From Herpetosiphon geysericola (lineage in GTDB: Bacteria > Chloroflexota > Chloroflexia > Chloroflexales > Herpetosiphonaceae), in assembly GCF_001306135.1 (NCBI RefSeq), contig NZ_LGKP01000046.1, forward strand, positions 1 to 64,000: a stretch of 64,000 nucleotides of DNA. The letters run 5' to 3'. The notes beneath the pieces were generated by a model that had not been told where the DNA came from, made no database searches, and saw nothing but the letters and a program-made list of their open reading frames with translations. Position numbers and translations under genes: made by a program. Shown here in pieces: positions 42,630 to 51,031 of the stretch; the stretch's first letter is position 1, and each line of letters begins with the position of its first letter.

Positions 42630-43349
42630 CAATTGGCGATATTGGCGCGGAGTGAGGCCTGTAATCAAGCGAAATTGACGCGAAAACGCGCTATGATCAG
42701 CATAACCACAGGCCAAGCCAATCGCGGCAATCGAATCATTGCCCGCCAGCAGCTGAATACTGGCATCAATGCGAGTTTTAATTAGCAGTTGCTTGGGGGT
42801 TAATTCAAAAATCTGTTGAATCGCCCGTTCGTATTGGCTTAGCGACAGTTGAGCCAGGGTTGCCAATTGCTGAATTGAGTTAATTTCAGCAAAATGTTCG
42901 TTTAAATAATCGATAGAGCTAGCCACCCGCCGCCAAGTTGGGGCGTTGCGATTTGGGCTACGCAGATCGCGCGAAATCCCAATTAGGCCCATAATGCTGC
43001 CATTGCGATCGCGCAACGGTCGTTTGTGGGTCACACACCAGCCCATCTGCAAATCGGGGTACATATGCACCTCTAGGCGATGATTCAGCGCGCAGCCAGA
43101 GCGAATAACCTGCTGATCTTGGCTGGCATAACTTGCGCCCAACTCCAACGGAAATAAATCTTCGGGCAAACGCCCAATCAACTCCTGCTTACTCCGACAA
43201 CCACAGCGCAACCGCAAGGTTTCATTGACCACCCAATAGCGCCCTACCCGATCCTTACAGAAAAACACCACATCGGGCAACAGATCAAATAATGGCACGA
43301 GTTGCGCCACATCTGGATACTCAATTGTGCAAAAATCCGCATACTGCAT
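42612..43349 (-). CDS. PAS-domain AraC-family transcriptional regulator
   Basis: A 245-residue protein. An N-terminal PAS domain (about 12-130; VVFFCKDRVGRYWVVNE, PLRDRNGSIMGLIGISRD) is joined to an AraC/XylS DNA-binding domain (about 145-245) with the two helix-turn-helix units NSIQQLATLAQLSLSQYERA and IAAIGLACGYADHSAFSRQF. It lies divergently beside the hydroxyproline operon. AraC-type activators control such clusters in Pseudomonas, so local control is a reasonable inference. A minus-strand TACAAT sits about 7 bases before the ATG, suggesting a leaderless or nearly leaderless message. Confidence 0.82.
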   Translation of the reverse strand: MQYADFCTIEYPDVAQLVPLFDLLPDVVFFCKDRVGRYWVVNETLRLRCGCRSKQELIGRLPEDLFPLELGASYASQDQQVIRSGCALNHRLEVHMYPDLQMGWCVTHKRPLRDRNGSIMGLIGISRDLRSPNRNAPTWRRVASSIDYLNEHFAEINSIQQLATLAQLSLSQYERAIQQIFELTPKQLLIKTRIDASIQLLAGNDSIAAIGLACGYADHSAFSRQFRLITGLTPRQYRQLLGRNA

Positions 43350-43426
43350 AGCCTAATTGTACAAGACAAATCGCCATAAACCCGCTATTGTAGGAGTTGG
43401 GGATCGGTTGTTGGGGATTGGGGGTC

Positions 43427-43578
43427 GGAACCGCGAAGGACACGAAGTTTGATCCACGAAGCGCACGAAGAGCACGAAGGGGGAATAGAAACATAGTCAC
43501 ATTCCAGCACCTAAATATTTGGGGTGCAGGGGCTGAAAACCCCTGCGTCTCCCGCCTTGAGGCGGGACGGAAGGGTGG
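43427..43578 (-). repeat. Left inverted copy of a repeat of about 150 bp flanking the hydroxyproline operon
   Basis: Read on the minus strand, this segment matches 49780-49922 through nearly its whole length: CCACCCTTCCGTC, the GC-rich hairpins (CCCGCCTTGAGGCGGG, 43551-43566; GCAGGGG/CCCCTGC, 43526-43546), CCAAATATTTAGGTG, TATGTTTCTATTCCCCC and the ACGAAG-type units. More ACGAAG units lie at 43604-43640. The rest of 43350-43774 holds G-rich and C-rich low-complexity runs and no credible gene. Confidence 0.85.
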
Positions 43579-43774
43579 TGAAACGAACGTGCATGAACCA
43601 GTGACGAAAACCACCAAGAACACGAAGGACACGAAGTTTTGAGCCATGAAGGGGGATGCGACTTTAGACGTTTGGCTCTTAGAAGCATCAACGGGTTGGC
43701 AACAGACGGTTGGCACAGCACGCGATACCGATCCCCAGCCCCTGACCCCCGACCACTCGTTACAAGGAGGCATA

Positions 43775-44704
43775 ATGCACATTGCAATCATCGATTCGCA
43801 TACCGCTGGCGAACCAACTCGCATTGTCATTAGCGGCGGCCCTGAGCTTGGCGGCGGCACAGTTGCCGAGCAACGGGCTGTGCTGGCCCAACACTACGAT
43901 TGGCTGCGCTCGGCGGTGGTCAACGAACCTCGCGGCTCCGATGTACTGGTCGGCGCAATTTTATGTCAACCAAGCGACCAACGCTGTTGCACTGGCGTGA
44001 TCTTCTTTAATAATGTTGGCTATCTGGGCATGTGCGGCCATGGCACGATTGGCTTGGTTGCAACCCTCGCCCACCTCGGCAAAATCGGGGTTGGCGAGCA
44101 CCTGATTGAAACACCCGTCGGCATCGTCAGCGCAACCTTGCACCCCGATGGCCAAGCAACAATCGAAAACGTGCCAAGTTATCGCTATCGTGCCAATGTT
44201 GCGCTCGATCTGCCCAATCATGGCCGAATTCATGGCGATATTGCTTGGGGCGGCAATTGGTTTTTCTTGGTCAACGACCATGGACAAGATCTTAGTTTGG
44301 CGAATGTCGAGCAGCTGACCAATTTTAGTTGGCAGATTCGCCAAGCCCTCGAAGCAGCCAAAATTACTGGCGCCAACAATGACCTGATCGATCATATTGA
44401 ATTGTTTGGGGCTGGAACTGACGGAGCCAACAGCCGCAGTTTTGTGCTTTGCCCGGGCAAGGCCTACGATCGTTCGCCCTGTGGCACGGGCACAAGCGCC
44501 AAATTGGCCTGCCTCGCCGCCGATGGCAAACTAGCTCCAAACACAACTTGGGTGCAAGAAAGCATCATTGGCAGCCGCTTTCACGCAGAATATCGCAATA
44601 CTGGCGAGGCAATTATTCCCAAAATTACAGGCTCGGCCTATGTCACGCTTGAAGGCCAACTGATTCTGCACGAGGCAGATCCGTTTCGCTGGGGGATTCA
44701 ATGA
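43775..44704 (+). CDS. 4-hydroxyproline 2-epimerase (proline racemase family)
   Basis: A 309-residue proline-racemase-family enzyme. Both catalytic cysteines are present, Cys87 in GMCGHGT and Cys236 in SPCGTGTSA, which favours an epimerase/racemase over the trans-3-hydroxyproline dehydratase, whose first Cys is Ser or Thr. Expected reaction: trans-4-hydroxy-L-proline to cis-4-hydroxy-D-proline. The start at ATG 43775 has AAGGAGG 4 bases upstream and begins with the conserved [11 protein letters not shown]; upstream in-frame sequence is repeat-derived. First gene of a six-gene operon whose remaining members complete hydroxyproline breakdown; overlaps the next gene by ATGA. Confidence 0.88.
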   Translation: MHIAIIDSHTAGEPTRIVISGGPELGGGTVAEQRAVLAQHYDWLRSAVVNEPRGSDVLVGAILCQPSDQRCCTGVIFFNNVGYLGMCGHGTIGLVATLAHLGKIGVGEHLIETPVGIVSATLHPDGQATIENVPSYRYRANVALDLPNHGRIHGDIAWGGNWFFLVNDHGQDLSLANVEQLTNFSWQIRQALEAAKITGANNDLIDHIELFGAGTDGANSRSFVLCPGKAYDRSPCGTGTSAKLACLAADGKLAPNTTWVQESIIGSRFHAEYRNTGEAIIPKITGSAYVTLEGQLILHEADPFRWGIQ

Positions 44705-45810
44705 GCAGCGCGATCATCGTCGGCGGCGGGATTGTGGGCTGTGCAGTGGCGCTGGAATTGGCCCAAGCTGGCGTGCAAGTTACCCTCATCGAGCGCGATT
44801 GCCTTGGCAGCGGGGCAACGGCAGCTGGCATGGGCCATATTGTGGTGATGGATGAGGGCGAAGCGCAATTAAAGCTTACTTTGTATGGCCAGCAACTCTG
44901 GCAAGCGCTCACCGCCACACACCCACAGCGCCATGAATACCATGAATGCGGCACATTGTGGGTTGCCACCGATGCTGAAGAATGGCAAGTAGTTGCTGAA
45001 AAAGCAGTGGTTTATCGCCAGCACCAAATTGCCTGCAAAATATTGGATGCAGCGGCCCTGTATGCCCACGAACCAGCGCTGCGAGCGGGCTTGGTAGGCG
45101 GTTTATTAGTACCAAACGATAGTGTAGTCTATCCACCCAAAAGCGCAGTGTACCTGTGGCAACAAGCTGAAACCCATGCAGCCAAACTGGTGTACGGCGA
45201 AGTGAGCAGCATTCAACCCAACACTGTTTCTTTGAGCGATGGACGCCAACTACATGCCGATGCGATTGTGGTTGCCAATGGTCAGCGTTGCATTGAGCTA
45301 TTGCCAGAGTTGCCAATTCGTGCCAAACGCGGCCAATTGGTGATTACCGAGCGCTATCCCAGCTTGATCAAGCATCAGCTGGTCGAATTAAGCTACATCA
45401 AAAACGCCCATGCGAGCAGCGGCGATTCGGTGGCTTTCAACCTTCAGCCACGGCCCAACGGCCAACTGCTGATTGGCTCCTCGCGCCAGTTTGATCGCAC
45501 CGATCGCCAAATCGATCAACAGTTATTAAGCATGATGTTACGCAAAGCGATTGACTATGTGCCAGCGCTGGCCGATGTACGCTGCCTGCGCACTTGGACT
45601 GGCGTGCGTGCCGCGTCACCCGACGGCTTACCGCTAATTGGCCAGCACCCTGAGCATACGTGGTTGTGGGTGAATGTTGGCCACGAAGGCTTGGGAATTA
45701 CGACCGCGTTGAGTAGCGCCCGCCTGTTGGCCGACCAAATGCTACAACGCCCAGCAGCGCTCGATCTTCAACCCTACCTGCCACGCGGCTTGCAGCAGGA
45801 GCAACGATGA
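44701..45810 (+). CDS. FAD-dependent oxidoreductase (DAO fold), probable D-hydroxyproline dehydrogenase subunit
   Basis: A 369-residue glycine/D-amino-acid-oxidase-fold protein. The N-terminal dinucleotide motif is [18 protein letters not shown] (about 6-23), and the C-terminal FAD region includes [25 protein letters not shown] (split near residues 312-336). It overlaps both neighbours by four bases. With the following [2Fe-2S] and FAD/NAD-fold genes it matches the three-subunit D-hydroxyproline dehydrogenase known from Pseudomonas. Expected reaction: oxidation of cis-4-hydroxy-D-proline to 1-pyrroline-4-hydroxy-2-carboxylate, with electrons passed through the partner subunits. Confidence 0.85.
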   Translation: MSSAIIVGGGIVGCAVALELAQAGVQVTLIERDCLGSGATAAGMGHIVVMDEGEAQLKLTLYGQQLWQALTATHPQRHEYHECGTLWVATDAEEWQVVAEKAVVYRQHQIACKILDAAALYAHEPALRAGLVGGLLVPNDSVVYPPKSAVYLWQQAETHAAKLVYGEVSSIQPNTVSLSDGRQLHADAIVVANGQRCIELLPELPIRAKRGQLVITERYPSLIKHQLVELSYIKNAHASSGDSVAFNLQPRPNGQLLIGSSRQFDRTDRQIDQQLLSMMLRKAIDYVPALADVRCLRTWTGVRAASPDGLPLIGQHPEHTWLWVNVGHEGLGITTALSSARLLADQMLQRPAALDLQPYLPRGLQQEQR

Positions 45811-46049
45811 AACAAATTCACATTTCAATCAATGGCACACGCTATCAGGTTGCTGAGCACAGCAATCTCGCCGCCGTGCTGATGCACAACGCCATCGTCA
45901 ATCGGCGCTCGGTTAGCGGCGAGCCACGCATGGCCGTCTGTGGTATGGGTAGCTGTGGCGAGTGCCGCGTCACAATCAACCAGCAAGCTCATCAACTGGC
46001 CTGCTTGCAACAATGCTCCGAGGGCATGGAGGTACAGTGTGAGCCTTAA
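45807..46049 (+). CDS. Small [2Fe-2S] subunit of D-hydroxyproline dehydrogenase
   Basis: An 80-residue ferredoxin-like protein. The cysteine pattern C45-x4-C50-x2-C53-x12-C66 (CGMGSCGEC) is that of a plant-type [2Fe-2S] cluster. It corresponds to the small gamma-type subunit of hydroxyproline or HCN-synthase-like dehydrogenases, moving electrons between the two flavoprotein subunits. It overlaps the preceding gene by ATGA and the next by 11 bases, so the three proteins are probably made in equal amounts. Confidence 0.85.
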   Translation: MKQIHISINGTRYQVAEHSNLAAVLMHNAIVNRRSVSGEPRMAVCGMGSCGECRVTINQQAHQLACLQQCSEGMEVQCEP

Positions 46050-47265
46050 TCTGGTCATTGTCGGGGCTGGTCCAGCAGGTTTGGCCGCCGCCTGGAGTGC
46101 AAGCCAAAGCAAGGCTAATGTCATCCTGATCGATCAATATGATCAGGCTGGTGGCCAGATTTGGCGTGGTGGAGCAAATGCTGCGCCGAAGCGTTATCAA
46201 CATTTGTTTGCCCAGCAGACCAAACTGCGTTATCTCAATAAAAGCCATGTGCTTGGCGCGAACGACGATCACTTGTTTTTGGCAACACCGAATGGGCCAC
46301 AACAACTCGCGTTTGATCGCTTGATTTTGGCCAACGGCGCCCGCGAATTGTTCTTGCCGTTTCCTGGCTGGACGCTGCCTAAAGTGCTGGGGGTTGGCGG
46401 CTTGCAGGCCTTGGTCAAAGGTGACTTGCAGATTGCAGGCAAAAACGTTGTCGTTGCAGGCAGCGGCCCGTTGTTGGTTGCGGTCGCTAGCCAATTAAAA
46501 CAGCGTGGCGCAATCGTTAAAGCGCTGGTTGAGCAAGCGCCATTGGGCCAACTGTTGGGTTTTGGTAGGAGCTTGGCTGGCTATCCAAGCAAAATCATGC
46601 AAGCAGCCCAAAGCCTAGCCAGTTTGCGCAATACGCCGTTTTACCCAAATACATGGGTCGTGGCAGCTGAAGGCAATGGCGCGGTGCAACAGGTGCGTTT
46701 AAGCAATCATCACAGCATCGAATGCGATTATTTGGCCTGCGGCTGGGGCTTAATTGCCAACACTGAGCTAGCCCAACAACTTGGTTGCACGCTCAAACAC
46801 GGCTCGGTGCTGGTTGATCGCAGCCAACAAACGAGCGTCAATCATATCTATGCTGCTGGCGAATTAACTGGCATTGGCGGCGAAGATAAAGCAATCATCG
46901 AAGGCCAAATTGCGGGCTTTGCAGCAACTGGTAATTATCATGCGGCCAGCCAATTGGCCCACAAGCAAGCCCAAGCCCGCCAATTTAGTCAACAATTAGC
47001 AACCCGTTTCGCCCTGCGGCCAGAGTTAAAGCAACTTGCGCAGGCCAATACGCTGGTTTGTCGTTGCGAAGATGTGCCATTTGAACAATTGCAAACACAG
47101 CCATCGTGGCGCAACGCCAAACTCCAAACTCGCTGTGGCATGGGCATGTGCCAAGGCCGAGTTTGCAGCGGCGCAACGCAATATTTGTTCGGTTGGGGTC
47201 AAGATAGCGTGCGCTTTCCGATTCATCCGGTCAGCGTCGCCGATTTATTAATGGAGTCAATATGA
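46039..47265 (+). CDS. FAD/NAD(P)-fold oxidoreductase with C-terminal BFD-like [2Fe-2S] domain, dehydrogenase alpha subunit
   Basis: A 408-residue protein. It has an N-terminal Rossmann motif VGAGPAGLAAAW, a second glycine-rich motif VVVAGSGPLLVAV (about 134-146), and a C-terminal BFD-like cluster domain with LVCRCEDV and CGMGMCQGRVC (about 343-385). The start is GTG 46039 with GGAGG at 46028-46032; a longer in-frame reading frame runs through the [2Fe-2S] gene and is not real. It resembles HcnB-type alpha subunits and should pass electrons from the D-hydroxyproline-oxidising subunit toward the respiratory chain. Confidence 0.83.
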   Translation: MSLNLVIVGAGPAGLAAAWSASQSKANVILIDQYDQAGGQIWRGGANAAPKRYQHLFAQQTKLRYLNKSHVLGANDDHLFLATPNGPQQLAFDRLILANGARELFLPFPGWTLPKVLGVGGLQALVKGDLQIAGKNVVVAGSGPLLVAVASQLKQRGAIVKALVEQAPLGQLLGFGRSLAGYPSKIMQAAQSLASLRNTPFYPNTWVVAAEGNGAVQQVRLSNHHSIECDYLACGWGLIANTELAQQLGCTLKHGSVLVDRSQQTSVNHIYAAGELTGIGGEDKAIIEGQIAGFAATGNYHAASQLAHKQAQARQFSQQLATRFALRPELKQLAQANTLVCRCEDVPFEQLQTQPSWRNAKLQTRCGMGMCQGRVCSGATQYLFGWGQDSVRFPIHPVSVADLLMESI

Positions 47266-48176
47266 GCATGTGGCATGGAATTATTCCGGCAATTACCACC
47301 CGTTTTAATCACGATGGCAGCGTTGATCATGGCTTTTTGGCCGAGCACTGCCGTTGGATGTTGGATGCTGGCTGTGTGGGGATCGTGCCGCTTGGCTCGC
47401 TGGGCGAGGGCGCAACTCTCAGCGCTGCTGAAAAGCAGGCAATTCTGCAAACCTGCGTCAAGGTTGCTGGCAAGAATCCTGTTATTCCTGGGATTGCGGC
47501 ACTTTCAACTGCCGAGGCTTGTCAGCTGGCCCAAATTGCCGAAGCCGAAGGCTGCTCAGGCTTAATGGTCTTGCCGCCATACCTGTATTCAACCGATTGG
47601 CACGAAATGCAAGCCCATATGAGCGCCGTCATCAGCGCCACCGAGCTACCAGTGATGATCTACAATAATCCGGTGGCCTATCGCACCGATTTTGTGCCCA
47701 GCCAAATTGGCGAATTAGCCGAGCGCCACCCAAATGTGCAGGCAGTTAAAGAATCGAGCACTGATGTGCGGCGGGTAACGGCAATTCGGGCCGAGCTTGG
47801 GCAACGGCTCGAAATTCTGGTTGGGGTTGACGATGCGATTGTTGAAGGCATTGCTGCTGGCGCGGTGGGCTGGATTGCTGGCTTGGTTAATGCCTTTCCC
47901 CATGAATCAGTCGAATTATTTCACTTGGCGCAGGCCGTTAGCGCAGGCCATGGCGATCGCGAACGTTTAGCAGCGATGTATGCTTGGTTCTTGCCATTGC
48001 TACGCCTCGATACCATGCCAAAATTTGTCCAATTGATTAAACTAACCCAAGCAATGGTGGGCATGGGCAGCGAAACTGTCCGCGCACCACGGCTTGAATT
48101 AGTTGGAGCCGAGCGCGAAGCAGCAGTCGCGGTGATTGAACAAGCCCTCGCGCGGCGGCAGGAGTTATGGCCATGA
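47262..48176 (+). CDS. DHDPS-family lyase, probable 1-pyrroline-4-hydroxy-2-carboxylate deaminase
   Basis: A 304-residue class I aldolase-fold protein. The Schiff-base Lys163 sits in AVKESS, the conserved Tyr in MIYNNP (about 134) and the substrate loop is LGSLGEGATL (about 44-53). Within this operon the expected reaction is deamination of 1-pyrroline-4-hydroxy-2-carboxylate to 2-oxoglutarate semialdehyde and ammonia. Sequence alone would also allow N-acetylneuraminate lyase-like or KDG-type substrates; the neighbours decide. It overlaps the upstream and downstream genes by four bases each. Confidence 0.83.
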   Translation: MSMWHGIIPAITTRFNHDGSVDHGFLAEHCRWMLDAGCVGIVPLGSLGEGATLSAAEKQAILQTCVKVAGKNPVIPGIAALSTAEACQLAQIAEAEGCSGLMVLPPYLYSTDWHEMQAHMSAVISATELPVMIYNNPVAYRTDFVPSQIGELAERHPNVQAVKESSTDVRRVTAIRAELGQRLEILVGVDDAIVEGIAAGAVGWIAGLVNAFPHESVELFHLAQAVSAGHGDRERLAAMYAWFLPLLRLDTMPKFVQLIKLTQAMVGMGSETVRAPRLELVGAEREAAVAVIEQALARRQELWP

Positions 48177-49735
48177 AACCTATTTTGATCAACGGTGAAT
48201 GGCAGCTTGGCGATTATGTTGGCAGCTTTCAGGCAACCAACCCGACAACTGCCCAAACCATCGCCACTGAATACCCAATTTCTGGGCGTGGCGATTTAGA
48301 ACTCGCCTTAAATGCTGGAGTTGCAGCCTCGCGTGAACTGGCGCAAAGCAGTGCAGAGCAACGCGCAACATTTCTCGAACACTATGCAGACTTAATTGAG
48401 GCCAATCGTCAACAATTAAGCGAGCTAGCTCATAGCGAAACAGGTTTGCCAATCGAGCCACGTTTGAATAGCGTAGAATTGCCGCGCACAGTCAATCAAT
48501 TACGTCAAGCTGCGAATGCTGTGCGCAACCATACCTGGGAATTAGCAACGATCGACACAAAAGCCAATATTCGCTCGTTATATGGCAGTTTGGCTGCGCC
48601 AGTCGCCATTTTTGGGCCAAATAATTTTCCGTTTGCCTACAATGCGATTGCTGGCAGCGATTTTGCCTCAGCCATCGCCGCAGGCAACGCCGTGATTGCC
48701 AAGGGCCACCCAAGCCATCCGGCTACCACTGAACGCTTGGCCCAATTGGCGCATGAGGCGGTTGTGGCAGCTCGTTTGCCAGCAGCGAGTGTGCAATTGC
48801 TCTATGGCTTGCCCGACGAATTGGGCTTGGCGCTGGTCAGCCATCCATTAATTGGCGCGATTGGCTTCACTGGCTCGCGGCGTGCAGGCTTGGCGCTCAA
48901 AGCTGCTGCCGATCAAGCGGGCAAAGCAATTTACCTTGAAATGTCGAGCATCAACCCAGTTGTGATGCTGGCGGGAGCTGTAACCGAGCGCGCCGAAGCC
49001 TTGGCGGCAGAATTTGCTGGCTCGTGTACCTTGGGTGCTGGTCAATTTTGCACCAACCCAGGCTTGCTAATTTTAGAACATTCAGCAGCAAGCAATGATT
49101 TTATTGAAGCAACCAAAACTCATTTCAGCCAATACCCAAGCCTAACGTTGCTTAACCAAGGCGTTTTGGCAGGCATCGAAGAGGGCATCAGCGCGTTGCA
49201 AGACGCAGGCGCGCAAGTATTGGTTGGCGGCCATGGGTTGGATGATGGCTATCGCTATGCCAATAGTTTGCTGTATGTGGCTGGCAACAGCTTTCTCGCC
49301 AATCCTCAAGCACTCAGCCACGAAGTCTTTGGCCCAGTCAGCCTGATTGTGGAGTGTGCCGACCAAGCCGAGGTTTTGCAAGTTCTCGATTGTCTTGAAG
49401 GCAATTTGACTGGCAGCATCTACAGCAGCAGCGCTGGCACAGACGAAGCGTTTTATCAGGTGGTAGCCGAGCGCTTACGAGCAAAAGTTGGGCGTTTGCT
49501 CAACGATAAAATGCCAACTGGCGTGGCAGTTAGTTCGGCCATGAACCATGGTGGGCCGTATCCGGCGACAGGCCATGCAGGCTGGACGGCAGTTGGCTTT
49601 CCAGCAACAATTCGACGCTTTGCGGCGCTACACTGCTACGATAATGTGCGCGAATCACGCTTGCCCAGCATTCTGCAAAACGCCAATCCGCAGGCAATTT
49701 GGCGCTTGGTCGATGAGCAATGGAGCAATGCTTAA
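48173..49735 (+). CDS. Aldehyde dehydrogenase, probable 2-oxoglutarate semialdehyde dehydrogenase
   Basis: A 520-residue aldehyde dehydrogenase. The catalytic Cys293 sits in GAGQFCTNPG and the general-base Glu in YLEMSSINP; FGPNNFPFA (about 143) and the cofactor loop FTGSRRAG (about 225) are in place. The start at ATG 48173 makes an ATGA overlap and has AGGAG 8 bases upstream. FCTNPG and SSINPV are typical of the alpha-ketoglutaric semialdehyde dehydrogenase branch. Final step of the operon: 2-oxoglutarate semialdehyde to 2-oxoglutarate, feeding the TCA cycle. Confidence 0.87.
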   Translation: MKPILINGEWQLGDYVGSFQATNPTTAQTIATEYPISGRGDLELALNAGVAASRELAQSSAEQRATFLEHYADLIEANRQQLSELAHSETGLPIEPRLNSVELPRTVNQLRQAANAVRNHTWELATIDTKANIRSLYGSLAAPVAIFGPNNFPFAYNAIAGSDFASAIAAGNAVIAKGHPSHPATTERLAQLAHEAVVAARLPAASVQLLYGLPDELGLALVSHPLIGAIGFTGSRRAGLALKAAADQAGKAIYLEMSSINPVVMLAGAVTERAEALAAEFAGSCTLGAGQFCTNPGLLILEHSAASNDFIEATKTHFSQYPSLTLLNQGVLAGIEEGISALQDAGAQVLVGGHGLDDGYRYANSLLYVAGNSFLANPQALSHEVFGPVSLIVECADQAEVLQVLDCLEGNLTGSIYSSSAGTDEAFYQVVAERLRAKVGRLLNDKMPTGVAVSSAMNHGGPYPATGHAGWTAVGFPATIRRFAALHCYDNVRESRLPSILQNANPQAIWRLVDEQWSNA

Positions 49736-49779
49736 TTCTTGAAGCAAAACCTGAGATTGGGTACTTCGATGTAGGTTTT

Positions 49780-49922
49780 CCACCCTTCCGTCCCGCCAGC
49801 GGGAGACGCAGGGGGGTTTCAGCCCCCTGCACCCCCAAATATTTAGGTGTTGGAATGTTCCTATGTTTCTATTCCCCCTTCGTGCTCTTCGTGGATCAAA
49901 ACTTCGCGTTCTTCGTGGTTCC
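49780..49922 (+). repeat. Right inverted copy of the operon-flanking repeat
   Basis: It begins with the palindromic unit (GCAGGGGGG/CCCCCTGC, about 49807-49830), continues through CCCCAAATATTTAGGTG and TATGTTTCTATTCCCCC, and ends with ACGAAG-type units read as CTTCGTG. It is the inverse of 43427-43578 with few differences, the main one being one fewer 9-10-base ACGAAG unit. It starts 45 bp after the last operon gene. A reading frame across it (49720-49980) is repeat-derived. Confidence 0.85.
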
Positions 49923-50013
49923 CGTTTACCCCAGCCAAATCAGCAAGCAATCATTGTCAGAGCCAAGCGCAGCATGCTAGACTGACGGCAGTTTTGCCAA
50001 CAGGAGCATTGCG

Positions 50014-50835
50014 ATGGCTAGCATAAAACCTCAATTATCGCCATGGGTTCGAATTATGTTTTTGATTGTTGCGCTGGTGTTAATTGCTGGCGTTTCGTTG
50101 TTGCTGGCCCCAAATTTGGTTGGGCCACGTTGGCCTTGGGCATTACGTCCGTTTGCGACCCGCTTTTTAGGTGCGGTCTATGCTGCTGAAATGGTGGCGG
50201 TGCTGTGTACGCTCATCATCAAGGATTGGTCGGTGGCACGCTTGACCATCCCGCAAGCTGTGACCTTTACCACTGTGGTTACGGGAGCATCATTGGCATG
50301 GCTGAGTAATTTTGATTTTGCGCGGCCAATCGTCTGGCTTTGGTTCATTATCTACACGATTCCAACCTTAGTCTTGGGCTGGTTTTGGTGGCAGTATCGG
50401 GCTTGGCCAGCGGTCAATCCGCAAGCGCTTGGCTGGTTGCGCAGCATCTTATTAATCGAAGCCTTGGTTTTAGCAGGCTATGGAGTTGCTTGTATTGTTG
50501 CGCCAGCTTGGGCAACCGCTTTTTGGCCATGGAACATTGATGCGTTTCATGCCCAAATTTATAGCGCTTTGTTCATCACGGGAGCAATCGGCGCATGGAT
50601 CGTTGCTGGCGGTGGCAATCGCCATGAATTATTGACCCTTGGTGGCAGCCAAGTCGTCCTAGGCTTGGGCGTAATTGCAGGTTTAGCACTGGTCGATGTT
50701 GGCGCAGCAAACCTAAGCGTGCCATGGGCTAGCCTTGGAACACAGATTTGGGTCGCAAGTTTTGGGTTAATTGCCTTGGTTGGGGGGTTATTGATTGGGC
50801 GGGCATTGCAACAGCGGCGTTCAATCGGCGGGTAA
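50014..50835 (+). CDS. Polytopic membrane protein, unknown function
   Basis: A 273-residue protein with about eight hydrophobic helices spread evenly (for example near 13-33, 43-66, 76-92, 98-118, 135-155, 168-192, 203-222 and 234-260). Shine-Dalgarno AGGAGC lies before ATG 50014. No family was recognised; short charged loops and no large domains are seen. It stands alone between the repeat and a GC-rich hairpin. Confidence 0.65.
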   Translation: MASIKPQLSPWVRIMFLIVALVLIAGVSLLLAPNLVGPRWPWALRPFATRFLGAVYAAEMVAVLCTLIIKDWSVARLTIPQAVTFTTVVTGASLAWLSNFDFARPIVWLWFIIYTIPTLVLGWFWWQYRAWPAVNPQALGWLRSILLIEALVLAGYGVACIVAPAWATAFWPWNIDAFHAQIYSALFITGAIGAWIVAGGGNRHELLTLGGSQVVLGLGVIAGLALVDVGAANLSVPWASLGTQIWVASFGLIALVGGLLIGRALQQRRSIGG

Positions 50836-50853
50836 ACTTCTCCCCGCTTCCCT

Positions 50854-50876
50854 CGGGCTCGAAAACCTTGAGCCCG
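50854..50876 (+). terminator. GC-rich hairpin after membrane-protein gene
   Basis: CGGGCTC (50854-50860) pairs with GAGCCCG (50870-50876). No T-tract follows, so it may act weakly or only as a stabilising 3' structure. Confidence 0.4.
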
Positions 50877-50913
50877 CGCTACGCCTCGTCGTGCATTGTA
50901 CCACAACTCTAGG

Positions 50914-50942
50914 TTGCCCGTGCTTGCAGGCTCAAGTATAAT
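50914..50942 (+). promoter_or_regulatory. Sigma-70-type promoter of the AAA ATPase/cpaF operon
   Basis: TTGCCC (50914-50919) and TATAAT (50937-50942) are spaced 17 bp, leaving a leader of about 80 bases before ATG 51032. Confidence 0.65.
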
Positions 50943-51031
50943 ATTGATTATTGTTCATTCGGTGTGCGCAGATAGGGGAGATCTGCCAATCCCCGCCGAT
51001 CTTAACTTGTTGAAGCTCAGGAGATCACATT

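Noticed and set aside
43397-43642. 81-codon plus-strand open frame before the epimerase
   Set aside because: It lies wholly within interspersed repeats and its translation follows the ACGAAG units; no family resemblance.
43646-43774. 43-residue N-terminal extension of the epimerase
   Set aside because: The extension lies upstream of a perfect AAGGAGG, and the family begins at the [11 protein letters not shown] segment.
45940-46038. Long N-terminal extension of the FAD alpha subunit
   Set aside because: It would overlap the [2Fe-2S] gene by over 100 bases; GTG 46039 has GGAGG and starts at the conserved Rossmann strand.
49720-49980. 86-codon plus-strand open frame after the aldehyde dehydrogenase
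   Set aside because: Derived from the right copy of the flanking repeat; no Shine-Dalgarno and no homology pattern.
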